From Dermacentor variabilis (lineage: Eukaryota; Arthropoda; Arachnida; Ixodida; Ixodidae), in NCBI RefSeq assembly GCF_050947875.1, contig NC_134573.1, positions 53,184,115 through 53,248,114 on the forward strand: 64,000 nucleotides of DNA, written 5' to 3'. The notes under the pieces were generated by a model. That model searched no databases, was not told the origin of the DNA, and was given only the letters and a program-made list of their open reading frames with translations. This document shows positions 23,201-35,991 of this stretch, piece after piece. Numbering within the stretch: the first letter of the stretch is position 1; each line of letters starts with the position of its first letter. The position numbers were made by a program, and so were the translations under genes.

Positions 23201-23372
23201 TTGGAAGACCAGTGGGAGGCTCTGCTGGTGACGCAAGACCCTGACAGCCAGCTGCGGTTGGTAAACAGGGCTCGGGCGGCGGCAGCGAGCCATGGCTACC
23301 TGGACTGAGGAGGCCACCCACCTTTGGGCTCAAGAAGCCTGGTCTCACAATAAAGTTTATTTCTCTCTCTAG
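20222..23372 (+). mobile_element. 5'-truncated RNase H-bearing LINE
   Basis: This LINE starts inside its endonuclease domain at about 20222. It ends after a short 3' untranslated region carrying AATAAA (23349-23354) and a TTTCTCTCTCT end at about 23372. The frame is constant from 20315 to 23308. Its RT style (SLTSC, LSAQDVLLQ, GTPQGSIISPML) is close to that of the LINE at 28-41 kb, so the two are related families. No clear target-site duplication was found. Confidence 0.8.
20228..23311 (+). pseudogene. LINE ORF2: endonuclease end, RT, RNase H, zinc motif; stops only
   Basis: Order of domains: the endonuclease tail with NTSPDLTFVRG and NLGSDH (20262-20342); a linker; then RT with NTATGYDRINNKTL, MIPKPNKPISVHNLRPISLT, ALDVKEAFDNVSH (first catalytic D, about 21390), GTPQGSIISPMLCNL and AIYADDLTIW (YADD at about 21667). 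RNase H follows: RYTDAAAYS (22483), EEVGIAQAIA, VTDSQEACRRY and LWTPGHESLT. A C-terminal cysteine/histidine motif is at about 23068-23115 (CKFCPPDTPNILGHIVLGC). In-frame stops interrupt it at about 20633, 21227, 22151, 22222, 22787 and 22847, but no frameshift was found over 3 kb. Confidence 0.8.
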
Positions 23373-26300
23373 GCACGCAACGTGGAATTCAGGTATTCTG
23401 CATACGCTGAGCTAGAGTAACCAATGGTTTTACATAATTGTACTGGCTGCGGGCGTAGTTGCGTTGAAAATGAAGTTATTAGTATAACCACGCCGCGTGA
23501 GCTTCTGACGGCGATTGCGCCGATGAGCACCTGTTCTTTATTTATTCTGCGCACAATGTTTTTAGTGAATGGCCTTGCAGGCAACATCCTGCAGTGTTTC
23601 TTCCAGGCTAATTTTCAGGACAGTCATCGTAAGCATGATCTTTTGGGTAAAACAACTATACTGGCATGTATTACATGATTATTAGCACAAATAGGGCATA
23701 AGGAGTAAGCAAACAACTTAATGAGAATAAAATTGCCTTTGTAATGTTACTCAAATGTACGGACTACTTAAGATGTTCGCCACCTAGTCTCGTGTAGCTC
23801 CCTGGGGTTTCCTGGAAACTAAAAAGCCGGAATTTGAGGACGAAATTAACCTGTCTTGCGGCACCATGACGGAAGAGGGAATGTGTGGCTTAGTGAGACC
23901 CTATGAAAGGCTCAACTGGCGTCGTGCTACTCACGAACAACTAACGACAATTTCATATTTTATTTACAGGCAGTGAAGAAAACGATAAATTGTGCACAGT
24001 GGCCACTGGCGCGATCATGACACAACCGCCTTGCCGATGTGGGTCGTAACTGATTCTATTAAGGGAACATTTGTAGCTAACCCTCAATGCTCTTTATCAT
24101 GTGTCGTGAGTTCATCAAACAAGTTAACTGTAGGGCAGAGGAATATTCTCGCAGCATATCGGAAGAGTTGCACCCGTAGTTATAGCATGAAGCCGTGACT
24201 TGAATAAGTAGTACAGTGAGTTAAGAACTGAACAGCAGAATGCTGTAGCATCTGTGGTGATTGTAGTGGAGGACAAGGTCTTGCATAAATTTGTGGGCAT
24301 AACTCAAAAAGCGTGTGCGGTTGGTATAGCTCTCTTTTTACACGACGGCCTACACTAACACGTCCTTCTGTATTTTCGCACAGTTCCAATACTGCTCTGC
24401 GTGCGTCACGGTAAAAATATAAAGACATTCGGTATTTCTGAAACTTTGTCAACTCATATAGGAATGGTTCAAATGGTAAGACGCTCGCGCTGCATATTGA
24501 GAATATAATTTTTTAGGTTTCTAGGTACCGGCTCGCACTTGTCAAGCGAATATGTGCAATAATTCGGTAAGCCTTTATTTGCACACAAGATAAGGTACGC
24601 AAAATCTCTTTTTTATATAACGGGAATGTACTCCGTCAAATAGCTTAAACTACATTCCTTCGTACGAATATAATGTCTGCCGCTGCTGACAATTTCGCTA
24701 CTTTTTTGTCATTTATTTGGGCACAGTGGACGCAATTTTCTTTTTATTTTCAGGTTCTTTTCAAGCTGCACATGAGTCACGCAAACACGCCCTTCCCATG
24801 GCACAGGTCCAGAGGCAAATGTATTTCTCAGTAATCTCTTCACAAATCTTTGCCTTGATAAAGAAATGAACTGTAAAGACATGTTATCGGAATTTATTGT
24901 CAAAAATACGTTATATCTGAAGTGCAAAGGAAGTTTCAAAGCATGTTCGCCTGTTTTAAAAAGCAGCCAGCAATTTATTTTGCGGAAATGTTGGTGCAGG
25001 TAGAAAGAAACAAACAAAACGTGAACCGTAACTAAATGACCCTAATTCTGTGATATGCAATCTGGCGGAAAACTGTCAGACTATGCAGTGACAAAGTGAT
25101 TGAAAAAAAAGAAGGAACAGCTGGCTTTGAACCTGCTAACTCGCGCTCGCCGTATCAATCTGCCGTTGCTCAGCGCACTCGGCTGTCACTACGACTAGGT
25201 GCTGTAGCCAAATGCGAGCCTTATATATCAACAATTATTTCCGCGACATTGTTTTGAAAACGGTGACTTGAGAACAATTTTGTTTGCCATTTCAAGAGCT
25301 GCGGCTGCAACCACCTGAAAGCTTAGTCATTGAAGTTGATAAATCCCCGGGAATATGCCAATCGTTGGAATAGTATCATCGCAAATGACTTTTTACTAGT
25401 CAAAGCCTCCAAAATTTGAGCGTTTCCTTATGCTCTCATACTTGAATCTTCGCCCTCAATTTGGAAGGGATTTGCGTTCGACGTAACGGTATCGTTTCCA
25501 TGAGTTATCGGGCTAGGCGTGCAGAGCCTGTTCCGTGAGAATATTTCGAAAGATGATTTCCATAATTAGTTATTCGCGAAAAACGACGGTCAACCATGGA
25601 AAACGTGCATGTTTCCAAGGGCAGCCGCTAGAGGTGCTATTCAACGATGTCCCTAATTCCTGGTCATTACACCACCATTACACCTTTGCGAATTCCGCGC
25701 GCCACCTCATACTTATTGTCGTCCCACAGTGCTCTGTGTTTCGTTAGTGCAGTATGCCGCTTCCCCTTTATTTTCAGATTTTCTTCATGGGTGCTTGATT
25801 AAGTGTTTCCTTTGATTATGTAGACGCCGACGTATTTGTATTCCTTGACTATGCATATGACTTACTGTTGAATTGACAGCATGTCATTACCGATCTATTC
25901 AGTAAAAAGCATAATTACCGATTTCTCTAGGCTAAACTTAAGGGATAGATTTGTCACTGTGTTGCCAGAGATAGGAAATAGTTTCTGATAAGAAATATCT
26001 AACAATTCTGTTATCTTGAACGTGTGGTTGTTCTGCAAGTTGCCTATTACACAAGCACTAAGCTACTGACGAGATCGAGAGCCGCGAGGTGAGGGAATTA
26101 TACATGTACACAGCCCACACCGACTCTCTGAACAAGGTTGCTCGCTCGGCTCGCACGTTCTTATTTCGCTTCCAACAACGGCGTCCATCAAATCAATCGC
26201 ACTTAAATACGGGCGCCATTATTTGTCCATATTAGTCGTCTTTGGAGAAATAAGCTCTCTTCAACTAGCTCGGGTTCCATCGCAAGCGCCGTCGGGCTAG

Positions 26301-28127
26301 GCCGAGCAAGGCCTAGAGGCACTATTAGCCTAGAAATCTTTGAGTGGCACCCTCTCGCGTGTGACGTCAGAGGGGGCCTCCTCTGCCGCTCCACACCCGC
26401 GCTCACTACGTGAAGGCAACTTGGCTATGTTGGACGACCTGCTCAGTTCGAGTTCTTGAAACGCGAGTCTGCATGTATGTAGAACAGTATATACGGAATG
26501 TTCCAGGAGACCCTGCGAAATTGAGCGCAGTGGCCATTGTCACCAAGCTTTCTGATGATTCCTCCTGGCGACGTCTGCCATAGTCATCGGTGTCTACACG
26601 TGCGTGTACGGTATTGGTTACTCGTCATTGATGTTTCCTTGTCGCGCGGCACTCATAATAATCTGTTGGCCCTATTTTGACGATGAACTGCAGAAATTGG
26701 GATTTAGCTTGCGTCAGCTCTGTAATTGCGGTATCATTGCATGTCCAGCGCTTATTGCGTGTTCCATCGTCCGCTGCGCTTGCCGCAGACATTTCAATTT
26801 TGTTGCTCCCAGTGCGTTAAGAATATTCAGAAAGACGCTTCATGCCATTGTCATGAAGCTAGCTGGTGGTTGAGCATTAACGCATGGCCTGTAAACGCAT
26901 GCGCATGAGGTGGTTAACACATGCGCTGTGGTCGCAGCATTCACCCAAAATGCGGCCTGAAAGGTCTGATAGAACGGTGGACAAAAAATGTTACCTAGTC
27001 CTGTGCTGCTGTGCTTACTTTCGCAAGCATCGAGAAGGGGCGCTACAAAAAAACATATGACAATCTTTGTTTTCATGAACATTTTTAATATATTTTGCGA
27101 TGTGTGGGTGTCATACATATTTAAATTTCAAAGAAGAAAGTTCAGAAGTTCTGACTAGCTGGTATTTTACTGAATAGGTAGCTGGAGCGGTAAACACACT
27201 ACGAAAAAAAGGAGGGGGGACAAGAGAGTAGACGTTAAAGGTTCAATAAAATGTTCACAGACGTTCCTGCTTATCATCTTTTAAAAACCTGTTTCTTTTT
27301 GGTTCTTCGCTCTTAAAGTGATTTCTTTCCTCTAATATTCGGTAGTGTGAGAGTTGGTTGAGCAAGAACAGTGCTATGGTCACTAAAAAAAGAGGTTTCG
27401 TGTCAGAACAAGCTTTACATATGCAACATCGAGTTAAAAGAATTGGCAGAGAAATTGTAATTTTGTATTCAACTACAATGCTACAATTTTGGGAATAAGT
27501 CCAGCGAGCGCGCCTCGTTTTAAACGCTCCCGTACCCTCTCATTTGCGAATGTTGCCTACGCGATGTTTTATGACAGAATAACGACGTTTTATACCTGCC
27601 CACGAGGGCCGTGGTTATAGGCACTTATTTCTGCGGAGAAAAAATTTCTCATGTGGTTTGCAAGATTTTGATTTCACTAGAAACGGTACAGCCTGAGTCT
27701 TAGAGCAATTTATATGTAATAAGTTCTTAACAATGTATAGGTGCACTATCGTTGGTACTTCATTTGTAGACACAATGTTCTCAGCGGTATCATCAGAAAA
27801 AAGAAACATGTGTTATTCTTATAAATGACATAATCAATTGATATGTCAACTCTTGCAATATAGTAGTGAAAATATTGATTAAAAGGGGCTCCAGCATACT
27901 GCTTATGGTACGCCATTCCTAACCCCTTATGACAATGACAACTTTCGGTGAATAGATACACATCGACGCCGATTTGATAAGAAATATTTTACAAGAGCTG
28001 AAATCACATCACAAATGCCATAACAATTTAGGTTTTCTAATAGAACAATATGATTAATTCGAATCATTGCCTTTGAGAAATCTGAGCACATCTCTAGAGT
28101 AAGTGTTTTTTTTCTTGCTTCTATGTT
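23373..28127. other. mostly unassigned sequence
   Basis: No gene is recognised over 4.7 kb. Two spots resemble tRNA-derived SINE heads: 24465-24540 (an A-box-like TGGTTCAAATGG on the plus strand) and about 25115-25200 on the minus strand (B-box-like GGTTCAAAGCC). Both are weak. A GC-rich segment at 26160-26480 is unassigned. Confidence 0.4.
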
Positions 28128-28177
28128 GGAGGGGGAAGAAGAAGTAGACCACAGAGTGCAGGCGTGCCAAGCCTACC

Positions 28178-30300
28178 GTGTCGCCGGACCTAATTGGAGC
28201 TCCCAGTCTTCGACGGCAAAGTGCCAGGCCTTTCCTGACGTTAAATAGAAGTTGTCCAGGTAGAAGGAACAGATATAGGCTGGAAGATTTCGGCGAGGGA
28301 GCGGGGTGGTGCGATGTCAAGAGGAAGAAACAGGCCGACGGTGCGACCGAGTCGGCGCATAATCAGCATGTGCACATGCAGCGACGGACAGTAGCCACGT
28401 CGACTACGGGAGTCACCACAGCGCAGTACAAAAGGAATTACGCCCGTCAAGTGCAGCAGGTTGCCATGGCAAGCCGAATGCCAGAGTTACCGCCGGACGA
28501 TTATAAAATCGTCCTACGCCCCCGAGGTGGTTTCAACGTGCACGATTACGGGACGGATCGCATTTACTGCTGCCTACGTAACGCGGCTGGTGTAGGCAGA
28601 GAAGCGGCCGTGGAAGATAGCATCTGCCTCAACGTTAAACAGAACGTCGTGGTGCTCAGCACGCCATCAGAAGACAGAGCGAAACGCTATGGAGCCATTA
28701 GCAAGCTTTGCATCGGAGACCGAAAGTTCGAGGCGAACACCTATCAAGCCGCCCCGGAGAACACTTCCATGGGCCTTATTAGGGACATTTCCAAGAACGA
28801 AAGCCCGGCAGACATTATCGCTAATCTAGTGACGCAGCGAAACGCCGGAGTGCTGCAAGCGAAACGCATGAGCAATACGGACAACATAATCGTTTTATTC
28901 GACGGATTCCACGTACCGAGATACGTATATTACGGACCTATGCTCGTCAGGTGCTCCCTCTACAGGAAGCAGATTGAGGTGTGCGACGAGTGCGGAAGGC
29001 TGGGACACCGCGCCAACGTGTGCGCCAATCCAAACGACAAGATTTGCCGTGGATGCGGACGCCACAATCCGTCCCCTGACCATCGATGCGAGCCGCGCTG
29101 ACGACTGTGCGGCAAGGGAGACTTCACCGGAGACCGCAGGTGCAAGGCGAAATACAAGACCCCATACATAGTCAAGCGTCGCCAACTAGAGCAAAAAAGA
29201 CAAGAAGAGGAAGAAGCAGCCACAGCGTACGGCTGCGGTTACAACAGCAGCAGCGACTGTAATGGCAACGCCGGCTACTAACTGAATTTTCCAGAGATAG
29301 ACCGTCATTCAGTCACCGAAAACCGAAGAGGCCGCTCGACTAGCCGCGGCGGGAAGGGCGGCGCGGGAAAATCCCGATCGCGATCCCGCTCTCGCGACCG
29401 AGCACAGAGTCCGAGAAGCACGTCGACGACGCGCGGTGGCGGCGGTCAGGGCACCGCAGCTGTGGGCCACATCAACCAAAAAAGTCAGCAGCAGCAGCCG
29501 TGGCAGCTCCAACAAGGTCACAGGAGCACTGGGCAACAGGCGAGCTGGGCGGCTGTCGCGCTTCTCCTGGCGGCGGAGGCGCTTCGGCGGGCCGCTATGG
29601 CGGGCCCACCGTCGGCGGCGGCGGTGGGAACGAGCTCGAGCGAGCCATACAGCGAGCCCTAACACAACGTTTAGAACCATTAGAATCAATAATTGCCGAG
29701 CTTAAACGCGAAAATGCGCTCCTTAGAGAGAAAAATATGGAATTGAAAGGCGAGATTCCACAACCGCTGCAACCATCGCGACGTCAAACGACGATGCCGC
29801 CGTCCTCGGCGCCTCGATCACCGACTCCATCACGGCCTGAGCCGGCCGGGATGGACACGGACAACGAGGGCAGCTCGAGGGAGACGGCGGATGAACGCGA
29901 TGATCGTCCAGTTATCGCGAAAAGGATCGCACTAGATCCCGCAAGACCCGACGGCAAACAAGGGATGCGGCCGTTATGAGAAACTACAGAAACGAGTAGA
30001 CAGCATCGAGAATAGCCTCGTGGAACGTTTTACAAAACAGACGGCTCATATGAACTAAATGTTCAATAACGCGCTAGCTAAGCTCTCTGAACAAATAACA
30101 CAAATGTTCGCCGCGCACTTGGCGCGCATAGAAGACATAGAAGCGAGGCTGTCGCCAGCGGCAGGCAGACCAATCAGAACAATCAGCAAGCCGTACGCTA
30201 GACAGCAACAACACAATCAGCAGCAGCAAAACACGCTCACAGACGTAGAGACGCAACCGCAGCAGCAACCAAGTCGCCTCGATGGTGACGGGTTTAATTA
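28178..30300 (+). pseudogene. LINE ORF1: zinc-knuckle nucleic-acid-binding protein
   Basis: This is the ORF1 (Gag-like) protein, which coats LINE RNA. A conserved N-terminal region is open from 28178 to a TGA at 29099-29101. It carries CCHC-type knuckles CDECGRLGHRANVC (28981-29022) and CRGCGRHNPSPDHRC. A third cysteine cluster (LCGKGDFTGDRRC) lies just after the TGA. Further on, in another frame, is a coiled coil (ELERAIQRALTQRLEPLESI and following Leu/Glu heptads, about 29630-29750). A second coil is at about 30059-30140, and a Gln-rich tail ends at 30298-30300. At least one stop and one frameshift inactivate it. The true start may be the Met at about 28467. Confidence 0.75.
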
Positions 30301-30344
30301 AACGCAGGCATCACCATGGCTACACACGCAACGAGGCACACTAA

Positions 30345-32869
30345 CACTGGGAACAGCAATACACAATCTGGCAGTGGAACTGTCAGAGCTACAGGAGGAA
30401 GCGGGGTAATCCCCAGCAATTCATACGCAGCCGCGCGACGGAACCGGACGTGATCCTTTTACAGGAGAAAAACCATCCGGTTAAACTAGCTGGCTACAAA
30501 ACCATAGACGCGATCGCGACGGAGAACAGGCAAAGAAGGAAACGGGCTGCACCCCGCGTGGCGGGTGGCACGAGGCTGGGGGCGATGGTGCCACGCCGGC
30601 CGTCTCCCCCGCTACGCCCGTCGCCGATCGCCGCTGTGTTCGTCGACGTAACGTCACTGTGGCGCAGCGAGAACTTGCCTGCGTAAATATAGCTGATGTG
30701 TTCGTAGAATTAATTCCTAAAAGCGGCCGAGGACTCTTCGTCCTCAACGTGTATAGTAAACCCACGCTTCAGCACAGATTCGGGGACCTACTGCGGGGTG
30801 CGCGCGCGGCTTCCGGCGGCGAGCCTCTACTTGTTGCGGGTGACTTTAACGCGCCCCACGGAGCCTGGGGCTACACCCGAGAAACACCCAAGGGCAAACA
30901 CCTTTGGGAAGACTCGCAAAACCAAAGGCTTGCACTGATCATGAATCCCGCCGATACTAAACGCAGAGGGAACAGGGTGAGTGCCGATACGTTACCAGAG
31001 CTTGCGTTCGTTTCGAATGTAACAACAGCGCACTGTCAAAGTACGCAGGAAGATTTGGGGAGCGACCACGCGCTGATCGAGATCACGACAGGCACGGGCC
31101 CGACCGGTCGTGGTACTAACCCTGAGGGTAAAGGTCGTAAGCTCAAACTCGTGAAATGGGACACGTTCCGCAAGAAGCGAGAAGAAGCGGGGCGAGGCGA
31201 CGAGCCGATTACGGACATAGACGAGTGGACCGAGACGCTTAGAAGGGAAGTAGGCGCCGCAACGAGCGACGTTCCGCCCGAGGCGAACCTCGAAATAATT
31301 GAAAGCAGGCTCCTACACATGTGGGAAGCAAAGCGAGCCCTCCAAAAGAGATGGAAATGCGAAAGACATAATAAGGCGTTGCGCAAACGCATAACACAGT
31401 TAGACAGAGGCATCGAAGAACACGCACTCCAGGTATGCAGGCTACAATGGGAAGACGCATGCAACGGCCTCGAGAGGCAGATGACCGGGGCGAGCGCTTG
31501 GCGCATTTTTAGACACCTATTTGATGCGGAGGAGACTCATGCCGCTCAAGGCCAAAAAACTCGTAGGCGAGTAAGAGATTATAAAGGCAAGGCGATAACT
31601 TTCTCGACGCAATACGTGACCGGTACTTTAAGAAGGCCGAAAGCATCCAGCACGCCGAGTACCACGGCGTCGCAAACGAGAAACTGGACGCGGAATTCAG
31701 CGAATCGGAAATTCGGACAGTCCTGTTCGAACTAAACACTCGATCGGCGCCCGGCCCGGACCGGGTTACCAACAAGACTCTCCACAACCTAGATGACGAG
31801 TCAATCTCCCGACTCCCGGCCTACGTCACTGAGTGCTGGCGAGGGGGTTCCCTTCCCGAAGCGTGGAAGCGGGCCCGCGTTATCATGATTCCTAAACCTG
31901 GCCAGCGGGTTACGCTCGATAATCTAAGACCGATTTCGCTTACGTCTTGCGTTGGCAAAGTCGTGGAACACGCAGTTCTCCCCCGCGTGACCGACTTTCT
32001 CGAAGATCATGACGCGTTTCCGCACACCATGCTAGGATTGCGTCGCAACCTCTCCGCACAGGACGTATTGCTTCCGCTTAAACACCAGATCGTAGACAAC
32101 ACTACCAGCTCCACTATGGCAATTCTAGGCTTAGCTATTAAAAAGCCTTTGACAACGTTAAACACGAAGCGATCTTAAAAACAATAAAACATTAGGACAA
32201 GGCCAAAGAATGTATAATTACGTTAGAGATTTTCTTGCGGGCAGGCGCGCATGCGTCGTCGTCGGCGACGAGGAATCGTCGGAATTTGAGACGGGTTCGT
32301 GCGGCACGCCGCAAGGATCCGTCATATCGCCATTACTCTTTAATTTAGTTCTACTTGGCCTACCCGAGAAATTACTAGAAATAGAAGGATTGCATCACAG
32401 TCTCTACGCGGATGACATCACCCTATGGGTTCCCGGGGGAGGATGTGACGGTCACGTCGAGCGAACGCTACAGGCAGGAGTAGATGCGGTTCAGAATTAC
32501 TTGCGTGGAATGGGCCTCGAGTGCTCGGCTACCAAGTCCGAACTTTTACTCTACAAACCCACAAGGAGAGGTCGTAAAACCCTGCGCCAAGAGGAACGGG
32601 AATATTGCAAAATACGTATTACACTGGCAGATGGTACTCCCGTACCGCACGTAGAGTAGATTAGTATCCTAGGGTTACACCTGCAGGCAAATGGCCATAA
32701 CGGAGAGACGGTGCGAATACTTCGTCGTTCGGTAGATGACACGATCAGACTCTTGCGTCGCATCACGAATAAACGCAATGGTATGCGTGAAGAGTGCGCG
32801 ATCCGTCTCGTGCAGGCGTACGCGATAAGCCGCATAACGTATGTTGCCCCCTACTTGATGTGGATCGGG
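30345..32869 (+). pseudogene. LINE ORF2 left part: endonuclease and reverse transcriptase
   Basis: The ORF2 endonuclease begins with YTIWQWNCQSYRRKRGN (about 30360) and VILLQEKN (catalytic Glu). After a one-base frameshift near 30660 it continues as ELACVNIADVF, LLVAGDFNAPHGAWGY (30830) and LGSDHALIEI (31057). The RT shows RSAPGPDRVTNKTL (31743), VIMIPKPGQ, NLRPISLTSCVGKVVEH, a frameshift around 32140-32180 in the palm A motif, then GTPQGSVISPLLFNL (32306) and SLYADDITLW (YADD, 32400). There is a TAG at 32657-32659. The frame stays readable up to the transposon insertion at 32869. The copy carries at least three frameshifts. Confidence 0.8.
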
Positions 32870-32900
32870 TATGGTGGCTAGAAGGGAGAGGTGACGCCAG
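32870..32900 (+). repeat. left terminal inverted repeat
   Basis: This 31-bp end repeat is complementary to 40170-40200 with two mismatches. It is preceded by the GATCGGG target duplication. Confidence 0.8.
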
Positions 32901-33870
32901 CGCCGGCATATCCGCCGAGAAAATGCGATCCTCTCGTTCATGCGCTGCCGCAAAGACCGCGGTGGCGCTGCGGTCAGCTTTGCGATGCAGTCACGCGGTT
33001 GCGCGCGTGTGCAGCTTGCCGCGGTGTCTGGCCGGCGCGACAGCGTTCCTCTTTCTTCGCGGCTACCAAAGTGTTATCTCGTTTGTGGCAATATGTGTTT
33101 CGCTGCTGACATGTTAATGTGAGTGCCGGACTTCGCCGAACAGATGAATTCCAACGCAAAAAAACGCGAGGCAGCGTCACTGCTTCGCCCCTGGCTGCAC
33201 GTCCGGCTATATGTCGTCGAGGCAGCAGGGAGGGTGCCCTAACTTAAGAGGGTGCGCTAATTTGTATATTGCTTCAAGGTCGAACGCCTTAATTTTTTTA
33301 TTTAGAGGAAAGTAATATCCCTGCCTCCCCATTTCTTAGTGGGTGTTCAATGTTTAATGTTTTTCTTTCAAATATACACAGAAGCATGTGTAAATGTGAT
33401 ATCTCGTATTTTGAGTTACCCTGAATGTATGATGTGCAGTGCTTTGCTATTACTACGATGTGCAATAAATTTTTGCTATGCTTTGTATTACCTGTTCTGA
33501 ACCCCATTCACATTTTTTAGGAGTAAGCTGACGCGTCATATTACTGAAACTTAAGGAGTGGAAGACACCGGCCTAAGAACACCCAACCTTTTTTCTCTCA
33601 TTTAATACCCCTTTTAATTTCCTTTTTACATATTCCTCTATGCCCTGAGGCAATAAACAACGTTATTAAAAAAATGCAATCGCACGGACCCGAAACATAT
33701 TTCCATCCTAATTCTTTTGGTCTGTGTCTCCTACTGTCATCATGCACTATATTGACCACACGGGACTCATTCCGACCCTTCAATTCCTGAAACTGAAAGG
33801 ATTCGCGAATAACGCTTTAGATACGCCGATGTGATACGCAGCACATGTATTGCAGAGGCAACCACTCGAT

Positions 33871-34130
33871 TTTAATGATTTTGTTTGTGGGGTTTCACGT
33901 GCCAAAGTGACTTAGGCTATGAGAGATGCCGTAGTGGAGGCATGAAAGACTCTGGAAATTTCGACCACCTGGGGTTCTTTGACGTGTACTAACATCGCAA
34001 AGCAAACGGGCGCTTTGTTTTTCGCCTCCATCGAAAAGCGGCCGCCGCGGCTGGGGTGCCAGGCCGGGATGCCATCTCTCATCCTTGGGCACAACGATCG
34101 GGTGCCCTAACCACTGCACCACCACGGCTT
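33871..34130 (-). repeat. tRNA-derived SINE, copy a
   Basis: Read on the minus strand, this begins with a tRNA-like head (CCGTGGTGGTGCAGTGGTTA, A-box-like) and a degenerate B box. It continues with a conserved body (GAACCCCAGGTGGTCGAAAT) and ends in ACGTGAAACCCCACAAACAA, a LINE-like 3' tail. A diverged copy lies at 58351-58569. It sits within the TIR transposon, so it is a further nested insertion or part of that element. Confidence 0.7.
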
Positions 34131-34220
34131 AAAATTGCATTCTGTCAGCCGTAGTCACGTTCGACTAGCGTTTAATGAGCTAAACCATTGCTTGCAACAT
34201 CACTGAAAGGCCGACGCGTT

Positions 34221-34746
34221 CCCCGCAGGGGCGTCTGCGTCAGCAGGCGTTTGGTGTGTGGCGACACCACGTACCCGAGCACACGAGGGTTGGACCCTCC
34301 CGCGTGTAGCCGTGCGCGGCTTAGCCGTGTCTGGGGAAAGGGGGATCCTGGAGGTTGAGCCGATGCTGGGTGTTTTGGACCTTTAAGGCCCCCCGGCGGA
34401 GGCAACACACCTCTTCGGCCTCGGCTTCACATAGACGGCACCTCCAGGCTGACCCACCTGGAGGAAATCGGCAGTCGCCTTTTCCTGTCCTCCTCTCCAT
34501 TCTTCGTCTTTCTCTCCCACTTTTCCATCTTTCCTGTCTTCTCTTCACTTCTAATTACTTCCATATTTCCGGGCGGCAAGGGTTAACCTTGTGTAATATA
34601 TCCAGTCTTGGGTATATATATATTAGGTTATAGTGGGAACGTACCGCTGGCGTACGCAGAATAGAATTTTTCTAATCCTGTGACGTCCCCAGGTTGGGCT
34701 CCGAGGTGGGCGGCGGGCATTCCTTCCGAATACACTAATCCTATAT
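34221..34746 (+). promoter_or_regulatory. 5' untranslated region of the I-type LINE (likely internal promoter)
   Basis: This non-coding leader begins CCCCGCAGGGGCGTCTGCGT and precedes the ORF1 ATG. LINEs of this kind start transcription at their own first base from an internal promoter, so promoter activity is expected here but is inference. No TATA box lies upstream of the element. Confidence 0.5.
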
Positions 34747-35955
34747 ATGGCTTCAAATTTCCCCACACTCCCTGATCGCTCCCTGAAGAGGGGGAGCACC
34801 GATGAAACCTTCAACTTTCTCTTCAAACCAAAAGAAATATTTCCCAAGTACCACGTAATACATAGTCAACACGAAACCAAGACAGTCCGTACAATATCCC
34901 CGTTTGTGGTCGCAAAATGCCTGACAGAAGCAATCGGTTCTGGTTACAAAGTAACTAAGATGGGAAGCGGCGACCTTCTTCTGGAAGTGCGTGACAAGCT
35001 CCAATATAGCAAACTGACGAAACTTGTTGCGTTTGGTGACATTCCTGTATCTGTGGGCCCCCACCGGTCTATGAACACTGTGCGTGGTGTCATTTCTGAT
35101 GACGACCTCCTTGATCTTAGTGAGAGCGAGCTGTTGGAAGGATAGCAAGACCAAAACGTGGTAAAGGTGCAACGAATTAAGTTAAGGCGTGACGACAAGG
35201 AAATTCCAACAAAGCATCTAATAATAACATTTGGAACAAGTGAACTACCTGATTCATTAGAGACAGGATATTGTAAACTACGCGTACGACCGTGCATTCC
35301 CAATCCGCGCCGATGCTTCAAGTGTCAGCGTTTTGGGCATGGATCTCAGAGCTGCCGAGGGCGTGCCACTTGTGCAAAATGTGCATCTAAAGACCACTCT
35401 TCAGACAACTGTTCTTCCACAACCCACTGCGCTAACTGTGACGGAGACCACCCCGCCTATTCGCGATCGTGCCCGTCATGGAAGAAAGAGAAACAAATAA
35501 TCGAACTGAAGATAAAACTAAACATCTCTTTTCCTGAAGCGCGCAAGCGTTTTAGTGTCAACAACCAATCGAATCCGTCCTACAGTGATGTGACGCGCCG
35601 GGGGGCAGTGCCACATCTTCTGGCGGCCGCGCAAGTCACACGGAGTGTGACGGCGGTTACGCCATCAGCCCCCCTGGCGGGAGCAGTCACTGCTCTTCCG
35701 CCCCCTACCACGAAGGGCCAGCAGACTTCCGAGCCTGCTGGTCCCAGGGCCACTGCTCGTGCAGACAGGCCCGAAAAACCCCCGCGCGTGCCCGCTGAGC
35801 GGGCGTCATCCAGCGCCCCTGACGAGGCGATGGATGTCACAAAAACTTCTCCGGCGTCTCAGACGCCGAAGGAACGGCGTGGCCCCTGGAGCGCGCCAAG
35901 AAAAAAGAAATACCCCGTATCAAGGGGCCTGGAAATGTCCCTTGAGCCAACCTAA
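34747..35955 (+). pseudogene. I-type LINE ORF1, one in-frame stop
   Basis: A 403-codon ORF1 starts at ATG 34747. A TAG at 35143-35145 after ESELLEG is the only break; the same frame continues with QDQNVVKVQRIKLRRDDKEI. Three cysteine/histidine clusters follow: CFKCQRFGHGSQSC (35314-35355), CAKCASKDHSSDNC, and CANCDGDHPAYSRSC. A Pro/Ala-rich tail ends at the stop 35953-35955. The protein binds LINE RNA and chaperones target-primed reverse transcription in characterised relatives. The TAG is one base from TGG, so a G-to-A change is likely. Confidence 0.85.
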
Positions 35956-35991
35956 TTGATCTCTTGACACACACCATAAAACACTTCCAAT

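Noticed and set aside
23424..23678. A possible upstream receptor exon (84-codon plus frame)
   Set aside because: It contains a hydrophobic stretch but no ligand-binding motif and no fitting splice pair.
25115..25200. Minus-strand tRNA gene or SINE
   Set aside because: A B-box-like GGTTCAAAGCC is present, but arms could not be paired convincingly and no second copy was found in the window.
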